Numbered from the stretch's first letter, positions 27,796-36,958 are shown. The stretch is 64,000 nt of DNA from Bacteroidales bacterium UBA4814 (GCA_002402465.1 DHFW01000030.1:1-64000), one strand, 5' to 3'. Translations and numbers: made by a program. The notes: generated by a model from the sequence alone, not told the origin.

Positions 27796-28410
27796 ATGAT
27801 AAATGAATCACAAAGCGCAGAAGAGCGCATACTGGAAGCGGCCACCAAAAATTTCGTGTACCTGGGCTACTCGGGTGCGCGCATGCAGCAGATTGCCAAC
27901 GATGCCGGGGTAAACAAAGCCTTGCTGCACTATTATTTTGAAAGCAAGGAAGTGCTTTTCAAACGCGTAATGGAAGATGCCCTGGCTGGTTTCGCCCGCA
28001 TCAGCGGAGTGCTGCTCGAGCGGGAGGCCGGTAGCCTGTATCAACGCTTTCGATTGCTGGCCGATCGCTTTCTGCAGGTCATGCTGCGCAAGCCCTTTTT
28101 GCCGGGTTTCATTCTGCAGGAGGCTCAGCAGCATCCCGAGCTGATGTATCCCATACTTCAAAAATACCAGGTCGATCTTAATGCCGTTCAGCAGGAAATC
28201 AATGAGGAAGCCGCTGCCGGCCGCATGCAACCCACCGATGCCCGCGAGCTGCTGGTCAATATGTTCTCGGTGTGCTTTTTCCCCTTCCTGGCCATGCCGC
28301 TCATTAGCCAGGTGCTCTATACAGGCGGCGAAGAAGCCCTGGGCCAACTGCTCGACCAGCGCCGAAAAGCCGTGGAGGAGTTGGTGCTGAACAGGGTTTT
28401 TGGGGTTTGA
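27796..28410 (+). CDS. TetR/AcrR-family transcriptional regulator
   Basis: 204 residues. The N-terminal helix-turn-helix is clear: EERILEAATKNFVYLGYSGARM, QQIANDAGVNKALLHYYFESKEVLF (residues ~8-55). The C-terminal ligand-binding domain is helical (RPF-type loop replaced by RKPFLPGFILQEAQ). The ligand is unknown. The downstream neighbour is a repeat element, so candidate targets are itself and the divergent nitroreductase gene. Confidence 0.9.
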   Translation: MINESQSAEERILEAATKNFVYLGYSGARMQQIANDAGVNKALLHYYFESKEVLFKRVMEDALAGFARISGVLLEREAGSLYQRFRLLADRFLQVMLRKPFLPGFILQEAQQHPELMYPILQKYQVDLNAVQQEINEEAAAGRMQPTDARELLVNMFSVCFFPFLAMPLISQVLYTGGEEALGQLLDQRRKAVEELVLNRVFGV

Positions 28411-28416
28411 TTATTT

Positions 28417-28780
28417 AATAAGGTAATAAGGTTAAGTTGGTTATTGGGTTGATACGTTGTTACTAAGGTAATAAGGTTAAAAAGTTTTTGCGGGGACAGG
28501 CCCGTTTATAAGACAATAATAATCAGCATGTTAAGAATTGTTGATTGTTTTGCTAAGGTAATTTGGTTAAGTTTCGGTAGTATTCAAAATTGGTTTGAAA
28601 AGAATAAAAAGCTTCTGAAAACGCATAAAGTTTGAATAATAGAAAGGATTAATTGTTTGGGTTTTTTTGTAATTTGAAAAACTGAATTCATTTGCACAAG
28701 TTCATTTTGTTGAAGAATTAAACCTTATTACCTTAGTAACCAAGCAAAACTGATTTTACTCTGAACCTTATTACCTTATT
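28417..28780. repeat. REPIN-like element, left of the RAYT gene
   Basis: Two nested inverted-repeat pairs: an outer 17-nt pair AATAAGGTAATAAGGTT (28417-28433) with its exact reverse complement at 28764-28780, and an inner 20-nt pair GTTACTAAGGTAATAAGGTT (28459-28478) with its exact reverse complement at 28721-28740. Outer and inner units share GGTAATAAGGTT. A degraded extra unit, TGCTAAGGTAATTTGGTT, is at 28551. No coding frame lies inside. The element ends 19 bp before the transposase start. Confidence 0.8.
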
Positions 28781-28799
28781 TGGAAAAAAACTGAATATA

Positions 28800-29246
28800 A
28801 TGAGAATTGAATACAACAACCTTTATACTCATTTTATTCTGGTAACAAAGAACCGTTACCCTTTTATTACTGAAAAAATAAGGGAACGTATTGAAAAATA
28901 TATAACTGGGATCGTCAACAATAGCGATTCAAAGTTATATGCCATTTATGCAAATCCAGAACATGTTCACTTTCTGGTTTCAAAGTCGCCGAAAATTTCT
29001 GAAGAGGCTTTAGTTGAAAAAGTTGCAGAAAGCTCAAAAAAGTTTATTGTTGAAAACAAACTTTGCAAAAGTTTATTTCTTTGGCAGGAAACAGCTTCTG
29101 CTTTCTCTGTTTCAAAATCAGATGTTGACAAAGTTTGTAAGTACATTTTAAATCAACCCGAGCATCATAAAAAAGTAACTTTTGAAAGTGAATATGATAA
29201 ATTTATTAAGTTTTACCAGAAGACTCTAAAGTGGGAAATAAGGTAA
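28800..29246 (+). CDS. REP-associated tyrosine (Y1, IS200-like) transposase
   Basis: 148 residues. Single-stranded DNA transposases of this HUH class nick at stem-loop structures. Visible features: THFILVTKNRYPFI in the first strand, the histidine motif NPEHVHFLVSKSP (H-x-H, residues ~52-64), helix KVAESSKKFI, and WQETASAFSVSKSDVDKVCKYILNQPEHH, in the place of the Y-containing helix (Y-I-x-N-Q-x-x-H-H). It lies between two copies of a paired inverted repeat, the arrangement expected for a RAYT and its REPINs. The TAA stop lies inside the right-hand repeat, so the last residues are specified by repeat sequence. Base composition is more AT-rich than the flanking core genes. Confidence 0.88.
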   Translation: MRIEYNNLYTHFILVTKNRYPFITEKIRERIEKYITGIVNNSDSKLYAIYANPEHVHFLVSKSPKISEEALVEKVAESSKKFIVENKLCKSLFLWQETASAFSVSKSDVDKVCKYILNQPEHHKKVTFESEYDKFIKFYQKTLKWEIR

Positions 29247-29551
29247 TAAGGTTCAGGTGGTTGTTGGGTTGTTTAGTTGTTACTAAGGTAATAAGGTTCA
29301 GCGGATTAGGGGTAGTGAAGCCTGTTACTTAGGAGTTTTGGTTTAGCTACCAAAAGTAAAAATGGATTGGAACGTTTAAAGGCAATTAATTATGCCAAAC
29401 TGATTGGCCAAGGGAAAAGACTACATTTCAAAATTTTTCTGTTTCTTTTTTTGCCTTTCATTGATCTGCTATAATTGTGACTCAAAAAGTATAACCTTAT
29501 TACCTTAGTAACCAAAAAACCTGATTAAACTTAGGACCTTATTACCTTATT
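29237..29551. repeat. REPIN-like element, right of the RAYT gene
   Basis: Same architecture as the left copy: AATAAGGTAATAAGGTT at 29237-29253, the 20-mer GTTACTAAGGTAATAAGGTT at 29279-29298, its exact reverse complement at 29493-29512, and a one-mismatch complement of the 17-mer at 29535-29551. The 25-nt spacer between outer and inner units is recognisably similar to that in the left copy, while the central ~190 bp is not. Confidence 0.8.
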
Positions 29552-29607
29552 GGACTTTTTAAAAATTGTTTTGCGTTCTTTTTTTGGTAAAAAACTCAAA
29601 TAAAACA

Positions 29608-29690
29608 TTGCGTCATTGCGCCTTGGCGGTTAAAAAATTCGAAAGTCATTTCCCTGCGTTTTTTATCTTTGCGTTCGTTGCGTGAAAATA
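29608..29690 (-). repeat. Dispersed intergenic repeat, copy 1
   Basis: TTGCGTCATTGCGCCTTGGC and its flanks (27 nt, 29608-29634) are the exact reverse complement of 33953-33979, and homology continues with CGAAAGTC...TGCGTTTTTT...CTTTGCGTTC for about 80 nt. The rest of 29552-29821 is non-coding, with short repeats such as ATCGTTAATCGTTAATC just before the S9 peptidase gene. Confidence 0.65.
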
Positions 29691-29821
29691 TTCAGGCCAC
29701 AAACCTGCCCGACGAAAGGCGGGAACTCAAAAACACAAAAAATCACCAACACAATCCGTGAAATCCTCTTTCAACATCTAAAATCAAAAATCGTTAATCG
29801 TTAATCTGAAATCAAAATAAT

Positions 29822-31858
29822 ATGAAAATTCTGAAACTCCTCCTCCCTCTCGTAATTTTCGCCCTTTCCTTCCAGCCTCTCCTGGCCCAACAAAAGTCTC
29901 CCATCACCCCTGAGCTGCTGTGGCAGATGAAGCGGGTGGGCAATCCCGAAGTGTCGCCCGATGGGCTGTGGACCGCCTTTACGGTAAACGAATGGGATAT
30001 TGACGCCAACACCTCGACCACCGATATTTACCTGCTTCATAACGAAACCGGTGAACAGCGCCGCCTCACTTACAGCGGCAAGGAAGGCTCGCCCGTGTGG
30101 AGCCCCGACGGCACCCGCCTGGCCTTTGTTTCGCGCCGCCACGATGGGCCCGGGCAGGTGTATATCCTTCCCGTTAAGGGTGGCGAAGCCCAGAAGCTGA
30201 CCGATTTACCCGTGGGCGTGTTTGGCTTGAAGTGGTTTCCCGACGGGCAGCGCCTGGCCTTTGCCGCCAACATTTTGCCCGAATACAACGGCGACTGGGA
30301 CAAGCTGCGCGAGCTGCAAAGGAAAATGCGCGACAGCAAGGTCACAGCCAAAGTGACCGAAAACGCCATGTACCGCTTCTGGGACCGCTGGCTCACCGAC
30401 GGCTTTTACCCGCGACTGTTCAGCCTGGAGCTGGGCTCGGGCAAGGTGACCGACCTCATGCCCAATACCGTGAATTATTTTAACATGATGGGCGGGGTGA
30501 GCTACGACATTGCACTCGACGGGCGCACAATCGCCGTGAGCATGAACACCACCGAGCCGCCCTACGACAATACCAACTACGACATTTTTCTGCTGGCCAC
30601 CGATGGCAGCGGACAGATGACCAACATCACTCCCGAAAATGAAGCCGACGACAGCAGCCCCGTGTACAGCCCCGATGGCCGCTATATCCTGTATGGAAAG
30701 CAAAGCATACCGCACTTTTATGCCGACCGCGTGGTGATGACGCTTTACGATACCCGCAACGGCTCAAAAACCCCGCTTACGGAAAACATCGACCTTTCTT
30801 GCCAGGACTGGTTCTGGTCGGCCGATGGGCGCACCGTGTACTTCCATGCCGAAGACCAGGCCATGCAGTCCATCTTCAGCATGCCTGCCGCGGGCGGTCA
30901 GCATACCCGCCTGTTCCACTCGGGCACCAACAGCGGTGCACAACTGGCCGGTGCGCAGCGCATTATCTTCAACCACCACAACCTGAGCAGTTCCGCCGAG
31001 ATTTATCGCCTCGACTTAGGCCGCCGCGGCGGACTCACCAAAATGACGGCCTTTAACGATGACATCCTGGCCAGAATCGACTTCGGACGCATCGAAAACG
31101 TGACCTACAAAGGCGCCAACGATGCCGATGTGCAGATGTTTATCAACTACCCGCCCAACTACGACCCATCGAAAAAATACCCCCTGGTGATGATGATACA
31201 TGGCGGGCCCCACGGCACCTTTGGCGACTTCTGGCACTACCGCTGGAACAGCCACCTCTTTGCCTCGCCCGGATACATCGTGGCATTTCCCAACTTCCAT
31301 GGATCCACCAGCTTCGGACAGGACTTCGCCATCAGCATTCACGGCGAGCATGCCAACCAGCCCTTCGAAGACATTATGAAGGCCGCCGACTACCTCATTG
31401 AGCGCGGCCTGGTGGACGAAAACCGCATGGCCGCCGCCGGTGGAAGCTATGGCGGCTATATGGTGAGCTGGATCGCAGGACATACCGACCGCTTTGCCGC
31501 CCTGGTGAACCATGCCGGGGTGTACGACCTGCACCTGCAGTTTGCCAGCGACTACTCGGGCAACCGCGGGGCACAGTATGGCGGCACCCCATGGGAAAAC
31601 TACGACAGGCTCAACAGCCAGAACCCCTCGCAGTTTGCCCATAACTTCAAAACCCCCATGCTGGTGATTCACGGCGAGCGCGATTACCGCGTACCCATCA
31701 ACCACGGACTGCTGGTGTACGGCATTTACAAAGGCATGGGCCTCGATGCCCGCCTGGTATATTACCCCAACGAAAACCACTGGATTCTCACGCCTCAAAA
31801 CTCCATTTTCTGGTATAATGAACTTTTTAACTGGTTCGGGCGTTATTTGACTGATTGA
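29822..31858 (+). CDS. S9-family prolyl oligopeptidase-like serine peptidase
   Basis: 678 residues with signal peptide (MKILKLLLPLVIFALSF ... LLAQQ), so periplasmic or secreted. The N-terminal beta-propeller (about 30-420) carries WD40-like TolB repeats (WSPDGTRLAFVSRR, YSPDGRYILYGK). The alpha/beta-hydrolase domain has nucleophile Ser542 in GGSYGGYM, Asp621 in HGERDYRVP and His653 in NENHWI. This matches acylaminoacyl-peptidase/DPP-type enzymes that cleave short peptides. No neighbouring gene suggests a substrate; codon use is GC-rich core type. Confidence 0.94.
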   Translation: MKILKLLLPLVIFALSFQPLLAQQKSPITPELLWQMKRVGNPEVSPDGLWTAFTVNEWDIDANTSTTDIYLLHNETGEQRRLTYSGKEGSPVWSPDGTRLAFVSRRHDGPGQVYILPVKGGEAQKLTDLPVGVFGLKWFPDGQRLAFAANILPEYNGDWDKLRELQRKMRDSKVTAKVTENAMYRFWDRWLTDGFYPRLFSLELGSGKVTDLMPNTVNYFNMMGGVSYDIALDGRTIAVSMNTTEPPYDNTNYDIFLLATDGSGQMTNITPENEADDSSPVYSPDGRYILYGKQSIPHFYADRVVMTLYDTRNGSKTPLTENIDLSCQDWFWSADGRTVYFHAEDQAMQSIFSMPAAGGQHTRLFHSGTNSGAQLAGAQRIIFNHHNLSSSAEIYRLDLGRRGGLTKMTAFNDDILARIDFGRIENVTYKGANDADVQMFINYPPNYDPSKKYPLVMMIHGGPHGTFGDFWHYRWNSHLFASPGYIVAFPNFHGSTSFGQDFAISIHGEHANQPFEDIMKAADYLIERGLVDENRMAAAGGSYGGYMVSWIAGHTDRFAALVNHAGVYDLHLQFASDYSGNRGAQYGGTPWENYDRLNSQNPSQFAHNFKTPMLVIHGERDYRVPINHGLLVYGIYKGMGLDARLVYYPNENHWILTPQNSIFWYNELFNWFGRYLTD

Positions 31859-32136
31859 CAATGCTTTGTTGGTAATGTATTGCAAGTCAATGTTTTAATT
31901 ATTTTAAGCAGACAGCTAGCGATATATTTTGATTATTCGTCTGAAAAAATGTCGAATAATTGAAAATTTCCGCTATATTTGCTATGCCAGTGATATTGGG
32001 CTATGTAGGGATTTTTTCTAATAAAAAATTGGTATAAACCCCAATTGAATGCCCAATCGCTAATTCGTACATTTACAATTATTTTTGTTTTTTGATTTAA
32101 ATAGCCGCAAGGCTTAAAAATATAGGAGGTTTGGAT

Positions 32137-33768
32137 ATGAAAAAAGGTTTACTTGGGATTAAACTCCAACATAGCTTTCTTCTTTTTCTAATAGTTATAT
32201 TTTCACCATTTTTTTCTTTTTCGCAACAAAGTGCGTGTGAACAAACGGCATATCCAGCGCTTTGTAATAGACCTTCTGGTGCTTATAAAACTATTGGGCC
32301 TTCTGATATTGAATTTCGCAATTGGAATAGTGAAGGTGTATGGAATAAATTAAAAGGAAATGATAGACAATATCCGGTTCCTCCATCAATTACCTCTTCA
32401 AATAACACTTATATTGAAATTTCACAAGGTCACAAAATTAAACTAAATGAACCATTCGCTTTTGGTAATTCATTGACTTTGGTGATTTGTGGTGAATTAG
32501 AGGTTGGCTCCATCATTGAAATGCCTGTTGTTGTTACCCAAACAATAGATGGCTGTAATACATCAAGTTCTGAAGAATTTACATTTAACGGTTTGCTACC
32601 AGGTTTTCCAAGTTTTGATGGTTTAGCCACTTTATTGGGGGTTGGGTTTGAAGTTTCATTATGGAATCCTAATTTATCAGGCTTAATCGAAAACTCAATC
32701 ATTGTTCAAATTCCTGCAGCATTGACTGTTATTGAAGATGTGGAAACTGGGAATTTTTCAATTACTAAGTCTTTAGAAGAGTTGTCAACTTTACTCAACG
32801 CCTCAGGATTGAGTTGTGACAAATTTGGCTCAAGTTATGCTATTTCAATTCGAGCTTTTGCAAGTTTTAGCCTTGCTGGTGGCACCCTTGTGAGAACTGC
32901 GTTTGGTCCTTATGAAAATTATGGAGCCACTTTAAATGAGGGTACACTTGAGGTTTTAAATAAAGATTTAAACTTTGTCAATAGCCTTACCCTTATTATT
33001 TGTCCAACGGGTAAGTTGATCATGGATAAGCTTGAGGTAAAAAACGTTGCTAGTTTGGAAGTAAACGGGGTTTTTGTAGTAAACCAAATTTTGGGAAATA
33101 ACCCTCAGAATAATTGTATCTTTAGTACCTCTGAACCACCTGGAGTAATAATTACTCCACAAGGTACTGCACCATATATTACTCCAGATGGATTTAGTTT
33201 TGGCGGTGCTGCCACTGGGAATAACCAATGCATTGCACAAGGTGCAGTTATCCTTCCCATCGAACTCCTCTCCTTCACTCCCGAAATCAAGCCCGACCGA
33301 ATCAAACTTAACTGGACCACCGGCACCGAGATCAACAACGACTACTTTACCCTTGAGCGCAGCCGCGATATGTATGGCTGGGAGGTGCTGGGCTTTGTGC
33401 CCGGGGCTGGCAACAGCAGCGTGCCGCTGAGCTACAGCTTCAGCGACCTGCGCCCGCTGGATGGTTTAGCCTATTACCGCCTGAAGCAAACCGACTTTGA
33501 CGGCAAGTTTAAGTATTATGGCCCAATTGCTGCCCACTACGACCTGGGCATGGAAGGCCTCGACTTTAAAGTGTTGAAGCAATACACCAACTGGGTCATA
33601 GCCGTGCCCAATGATGGCGTTTACCAGGTAGAAGTGTACAACCTGATGGGCCACCGCCTGGTAAGCGAAAAGATCGAAAACACCATTACCATTCCGGCTC
33701 CTGAAGGCGCGGTGGTGATCAGGGTGACGGATGGGTTTGCTCGGTCAGCAAGCAGAGTGGTAATGTAA
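32137..33768 (+). CDS. Surface protein with T9SS anchor module (AT-rich passenger)
   Basis: 543 residues. The start is ATG 32137, preceded by GGAGG seven bases upstream, an unusually good ribosome-binding site for this phylum. Signal segment LLFLIVIFSPFFSFSQQ. The passenger (about 30-375) has no recognised enzyme motif but contains beta-helix-like segments (SLTLVICGELEVGS, SLTLIICPTGKLIMD). From about residue 375 the sequence becomes the GC-rich module beginning LPIELLSFTP and ending in a T9SS-type C-terminus (VKLQ-like VIAVPNDGVYQVEVYNLMG ... RSASRVVM). That module is nearly identical in DNA to the end of the next gene. Likely a secreted adhesin or matrix protein. Confidence 0.8.
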   Translation: MKKGLLGIKLQHSFLLFLIVIFSPFFSFSQQSACEQTAYPALCNRPSGAYKTIGPSDIEFRNWNSEGVWNKLKGNDRQYPVPPSITSSNNTYIEISQGHKIKLNEPFAFGNSLTLVICGELEVGSIIEMPVVVTQTIDGCNTSSSEEFTFNGLLPGFPSFDGLATLLGVGFEVSLWNPNLSGLIENSIIVQIPAALTVIEDVETGNFSITKSLEELSTLLNASGLSCDKFGSSYAISIRAFASFSLAGGTLVRTAFGPYENYGATLNEGTLEVLNKDLNFVNSLTLIICPTGKLIMDKLEVKNVASLEVNGVFVVNQILGNNPQNNCIFSTSEPPGVIITPQGTAPYITPDGFSFGGAATGNNQCIAQGAVILPIELLSFTPEIKPDRIKLNWTTGTEINNDYFTLERSRDMYGWEVLGFVPGAGNSSVPLSYSFSDLRPLDGLAYYRLKQTDFDGKFKYYGPIAAHYDLGMEGLDFKVLKQYTNWVIAVPNDGVYQVEVYNLMGHRLVSEKIENTITIPAPEGAVVIRVTDGFARSASRVVM

Positions 33769-33794
33769 AAAATTAGTCAAAAAGTCGAAAGTCT

Positions 33795-33834
33795 AGTCAG
33801 GGTGTGACTTCAAGTCACGCCCTGACTATTTTTT
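33795..33834 (+). terminator. Terminator, copy 1 of a duplicated hairpin
   Basis: AGTCAGGGTGTGAC, loop TTCAA, GTCACGCCCTGACT (33795-33827), then ATTTTTTC. The same hairpin follows the next surface-protein gene, so the terminator was duplicated with the 3' coding module. Confidence 0.85.
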
Positions 33835-33896
33835 CACGCAAAGAACGCGAAGTTTTTTGTGTTTTTTGTGGCTGCTTTGAGTCCTTTGTGTCCTGA

Positions 33897-34073
33897 AAGA
33901 TTTCTCGCCAAGAACGCAAAGGAAAAAACGCAAAGAAACGACTTTCGACTTCTTTAACCGCCAAGGCGCAATGACGCAAAGAACGCGAAGGCTTAATCCG
34001 CGTAATCCGATCTAATCCGTTTAATCCCATTAAATCCGAGTAATCCTTTCCCCCCAACTGACGTTTTCATAAC
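33897..34073 (+). repeat. Dispersed intergenic repeat, copy 2, with TAATCCG array
   Basis: Includes the reverse complement of 29608-29690 (exact over 33953-33979) and then a short degenerate array of TAATCCG(N)2-3 words (33992-34047). The whole interval 33828-34407 has no credible gene; its second half is AT-rich with no further signal apart from the leader hairpin before the next gene. Confidence 0.6.
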
Positions 34074-34407
34074 AAAATACATTCCCCTCCATATAAAAAA
34101 TAACTCATTGTTTTTAAGGGTTTTACCTAAAGCTATTTTTTATTGACCCCAAGCTGGTCCCAGGCAGGGTGATCCACGGGCTTTCCCCATGCAGGGGGGC
34201 TTATGTATTGGGCTGGTATAAATACATATGTATTCTAACTAATTTGCACTGGGGATTCTACTCTAAGTAATGCTAAGTAAATTACCTAAAAAACCCTTAC
34301 GTAATTATCCGAATTTACTTAGTCAGAATTAAGGGAATTTGCCAATTTACACGCCTTTCTTTTTGGAGTACATTTAATAAGTAAACTTTTAAATCATCCG
34401 ACAAGTT

Positions 34408-34440
34408 ACCTGCATGATATACGTATGCAGGTATTTTTTA
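34408..34440 (+). promoter_or_regulatory. Terminator-like hairpin in the leader of the next gene
   Basis: ACCTGCAT (34408-34415) pairs with ATGCAGGT (34425-34432) over a 9-nt loop and is followed by ATTTTTTAC. It looks like an intrinsic terminator but lies only 22-30 nt before the start codon at 34462, where it could act as an attenuator. No antiterminator partner could be identified by eye. Confidence 0.4.
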
Positions 34441-34461
34441 CCGACAAAAAGGAGGTATGCT

Positions 34462-36879
34462 ATGAAACAAATTTACCCTCCCCGGAGAATGAACCCCCTG
34501 CATTTTCCCTTGAAAAATTTGATTGTTTTCCTGTTTTTTTTTCTCCTGCTGGCGGCAGGGGTGAGGGGGCAAGTTCCAGTATTTGATAAACCACCTGCAA
34601 ATGAAAATTATCAGTGTATTAATGATGTTCCCGCTCCTGGCATGCTGCAGTGGACTGACAATTTTGGAAATTCAGGAGAAGTACTTGGGGTTGATGCTTC
34701 GGATGGCAACTTTTGCCCGGAAACCATTACCCGTACCTGGACTTATACTGATACAGATGGCAACACCGCTTCGGTTAGCCAGATCATTACTGTTGATGAT
34801 ACACAGGCACCTGTAATTGCGGCGCCTCCTGTTCCAGCAACCTATCAGTGCATTTCTGCGGTTCCTGCACCAGGGTATTTAACCTGGACGGATAATTGTG
34901 GTGGAACTGGGCAAGTGCTGGGTGTTGATCAGTCTAATGGATTAAGTTGCCCGGAAACTATTACCCGCACCTGGACCTATACAGATGCCTGTGGCAATAC
35001 CGCTTCGGTTAGCCAGATCATTACCGTGAATGATATTACCCTGCCAGTATTTGCAACACCGCCTGTGGCTGCTACTTATGAGTGTATCGGTGCTGTTCCT
35101 GCTCCCGGTTTGCTCGCATGGACTGACAACTGCGATGGCTCAGGTGAAGTTTTAGGTATCGATGATTCAGACGGGAACACCTGCCCGGAGATCATCACAC
35201 GCACCTGGACTTACACGGATGCCTGCGGCAACACTGCTTCGGAAAGCCAGATTATTACGGTAGATGACGATATTCCGCCAGTTTGGGTCAACGAGCCCGC
35301 TGACCAGACAGGGGTCTGCGGAGGTATTGGTTTTGCTGCTCAACTCAACACCTGGCTCAATAGTTTTTCAGGAACCGATAATTGTGGAACCGTTTCAGTT
35401 ACCAATAATTATAATGGAATTTTTGCCGATGTTTGTTCGGCTGGTTATGTAGATGTTGATTTTTTCCTTAGTGATCCTTGTGGAAACAGCACTTTAAAAA
35501 CTGCAAGGTTTACCTTTCCTGAAATTCCCAATATTGTTTTAATTGTACCTGGTAATATTACTATTCCTGCCTGCCAGACTTCTGCTGAAGTGAATGCTGC
35601 TATTACTGAATGGCTTAACTTGGCAAGCTTTGAAGGAGGCTGTAATGCCATTATGACAAGGACCGACCCGACTGTTTTAAGCCCATGTGGAGGTGGTAGC
35701 ACGACAGTTACCTGGACAGTAACCAGTGACTGTCAAGTGGTTTCGGCAAGTTCGACATTCTCAATTGAACTTTCTCCATTAATATATCAGGAAATTCCAC
35801 CATTAGCAAGAATATATGATGGAAGAAGTACATCTTACATTACCAATGGAAATAATAACGGAACACTTGAAACGCCGCATGAGTGGACAAGTACTTCTCC
35901 AAATATCTGGATACAATGCCGAGTAAGTGGGCAAAACCCCGGAAATCCGCCTAATCCGGTTGGAAACGACAATGATATTTATCTTCAAATCAGTGCAAAT
36001 GATGTTGTAACTGTTGACCGGATTAGTTTGAAGAACAACGTTACTCTTGTCGTTTGCGGTCACCTTATTGTGAAAGAAATTGACTTGGATGAATACGGTG
36101 ATACTCAGTTAAACAGGGGGAAAATCATTGTTTGCCAGAATGGTGTTCTTGATATGCAAAGCTTGATTGTTCAAAACATTGCCAATATTGTTGTTAACGG
36201 AACATTAATTGTCGAGGAAATTATTGGGCAACAGGCAAATTCCGGGAACTGTTTATATAGCACAAGCGATCCCCCGGGTTTGGTAATTACACACGCTGGT
36301 ACAGCTCCATTAATTACTCAGTTTGACTTTGGTGAAAATTGCAGTACAGGTGGAGATGTTGAACTCCCCATCGAACTCCTCTCCTTCACTCCAGGGGTTA
36401 AACCCGATCGCATTGAGCTTCTCTGGACCACCGGCACCGAGATCAACAACGACTACTTTACCATTGAGCGCAGCCGCGATCTGTATGGCTGGGAGGTGCT
36501 GGGATTTGTGCCCGGGGCTGGCAACAGCAGCGTGCCGCTGAGCTACAGTTTCAGCGATATGCAGCCCCTGGATGGTTTAGCCTACTACCGCCTGAAGCAA
36601 ACAGACTTTGATGGCAAGTTCAAATATTATGGCCCCATTGCCGCGCACTACGACCTGGGCCTCGAAGGCCTCGACTTTAAAGTGTTGAAGCAATACACCA
36701 ATTGGGTGATTGCCGTACCCAACGATGGCATCTACCAGGTAGAAGTCTATACCCTGACCGGCCGCAGGCTGATCAGCGAAAAGACAGAAAATACCCTGAC
36801 CATCCCCGCCCCGGAAGGCGGTGTGGTGATACGGGTGACGGATGGGTACGCCAGGAGTGCGAGTAGGGTGGTAATGTAA
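34462..36879 (+). CDS. Repeat-containing surface protein with T9SS anchor module
   Basis: 805 residues; start at ATG 34462 with GGAGG six bases upstream. Signal segment LIVFLFFFLLLAAGVRGQ. Three tandem 78-residue repeats begin at 34576, 34810 and 35044, exactly 234 bp apart; each contains YxCI.AVPAPG, WTDN, and a TRTWTYTDxCGNTAS motif, like HYR/Ig-type beta-domains common in gliding-associated adhesins. A further divergent domain and a segment similar to the previous gene's passenger (NVTLVVCGHLIVKEI, NIVVNGTLIVEEI) follow. From about residue 635 the GC-rich anchor module LPIELLSFTP ... RSASRVVM is nearly identical to the previous gene. Presumably exported by the T9SS and displayed on the surface. 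Confidence 0.85.
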   Translation: MKQIYPPRRMNPLHFPLKNLIVFLFFFLLLAAGVRGQVPVFDKPPANENYQCINDVPAPGMLQWTDNFGNSGEVLGVDASDGNFCPETITRTWTYTDTDGNTASVSQIITVDDTQAPVIAAPPVPATYQCISAVPAPGYLTWTDNCGGTGQVLGVDQSNGLSCPETITRTWTYTDACGNTASVSQIITVNDITLPVFATPPVAATYECIGAVPAPGLLAWTDNCDGSGEVLGIDDSDGNTCPEIITRTWTYTDACGNTASESQIITVDDDIPPVWVNEPADQTGVCGGIGFAAQLNTWLNSFSGTDNCGTVSVTNNYNGIFADVCSAGYVDVDFFLSDPCGNSTLKTARFTFPEIPNIVLIVPGNITIPACQTSAEVNAAITEWLNLASFEGGCNAIMTRTDPTVLSPCGGGSTTVTWTVTSDCQVVSASSTFSIELSPLIYQEIPPLARIYDGRSTSYITNGNNNGTLETPHEWTSTSPNIWIQCRVSGQNPGNPPNPVGNDNDIYLQISANDVVTVDRISLKNNVTLVVCGHLIVKEIDLDEYGDTQLNRGKIIVCQNGVLDMQSLIVQNIANIVVNGTLIVEEIIGQQANSGNCLYSTSDPPGLVITHAGTAPLITQFDFGENCSTGGDVELPIELLSFTPGVKPDRIELLWTTGTEINNDYFTIERSRDLYGWEVLGFVPGAGNSSVPLSYSFSDMQPLDGLAYYRLKQTDFDGKFKYYGPIAAHYDLGLEGLDFKVLKQYTNWVIAVPNDGIYQVEVYTLTGRRLISEKTENTLTIPAPEGGVVIRVTDGYARSASRVVM

Positions 36880-36914
36880 ATCATTAGTCTGAAAGTCGAA
36901 AGGTCGAAAGTCTA

Positions 36915-36953
36915 AGTCAGGGTGTGACTTCAAGTCACGCCCTGACTATTTTA
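36915..36953 (+). terminator. Terminator, copy 2 of the duplicated hairpin
   Basis: Same AGTCAGGGTGTGAC/GTCACGCCCTGACT hairpin (36915-36947) followed by ATTTTAG. Confidence 0.8.
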
Positions 36954-36958
36954 GATTT

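Noticed and set aside
31016..31885. Minus-strand frame of 289 codons over the S9 peptidase gene
   Set aside because: Antisense to the catalytic domain; no motif.
34080..34461. Cyclic-di-GMP or other known riboswitch in the surface-protein leader
   Set aside because: The conserved core words of known classes were not found; only a simple hairpin with a T run is visible.
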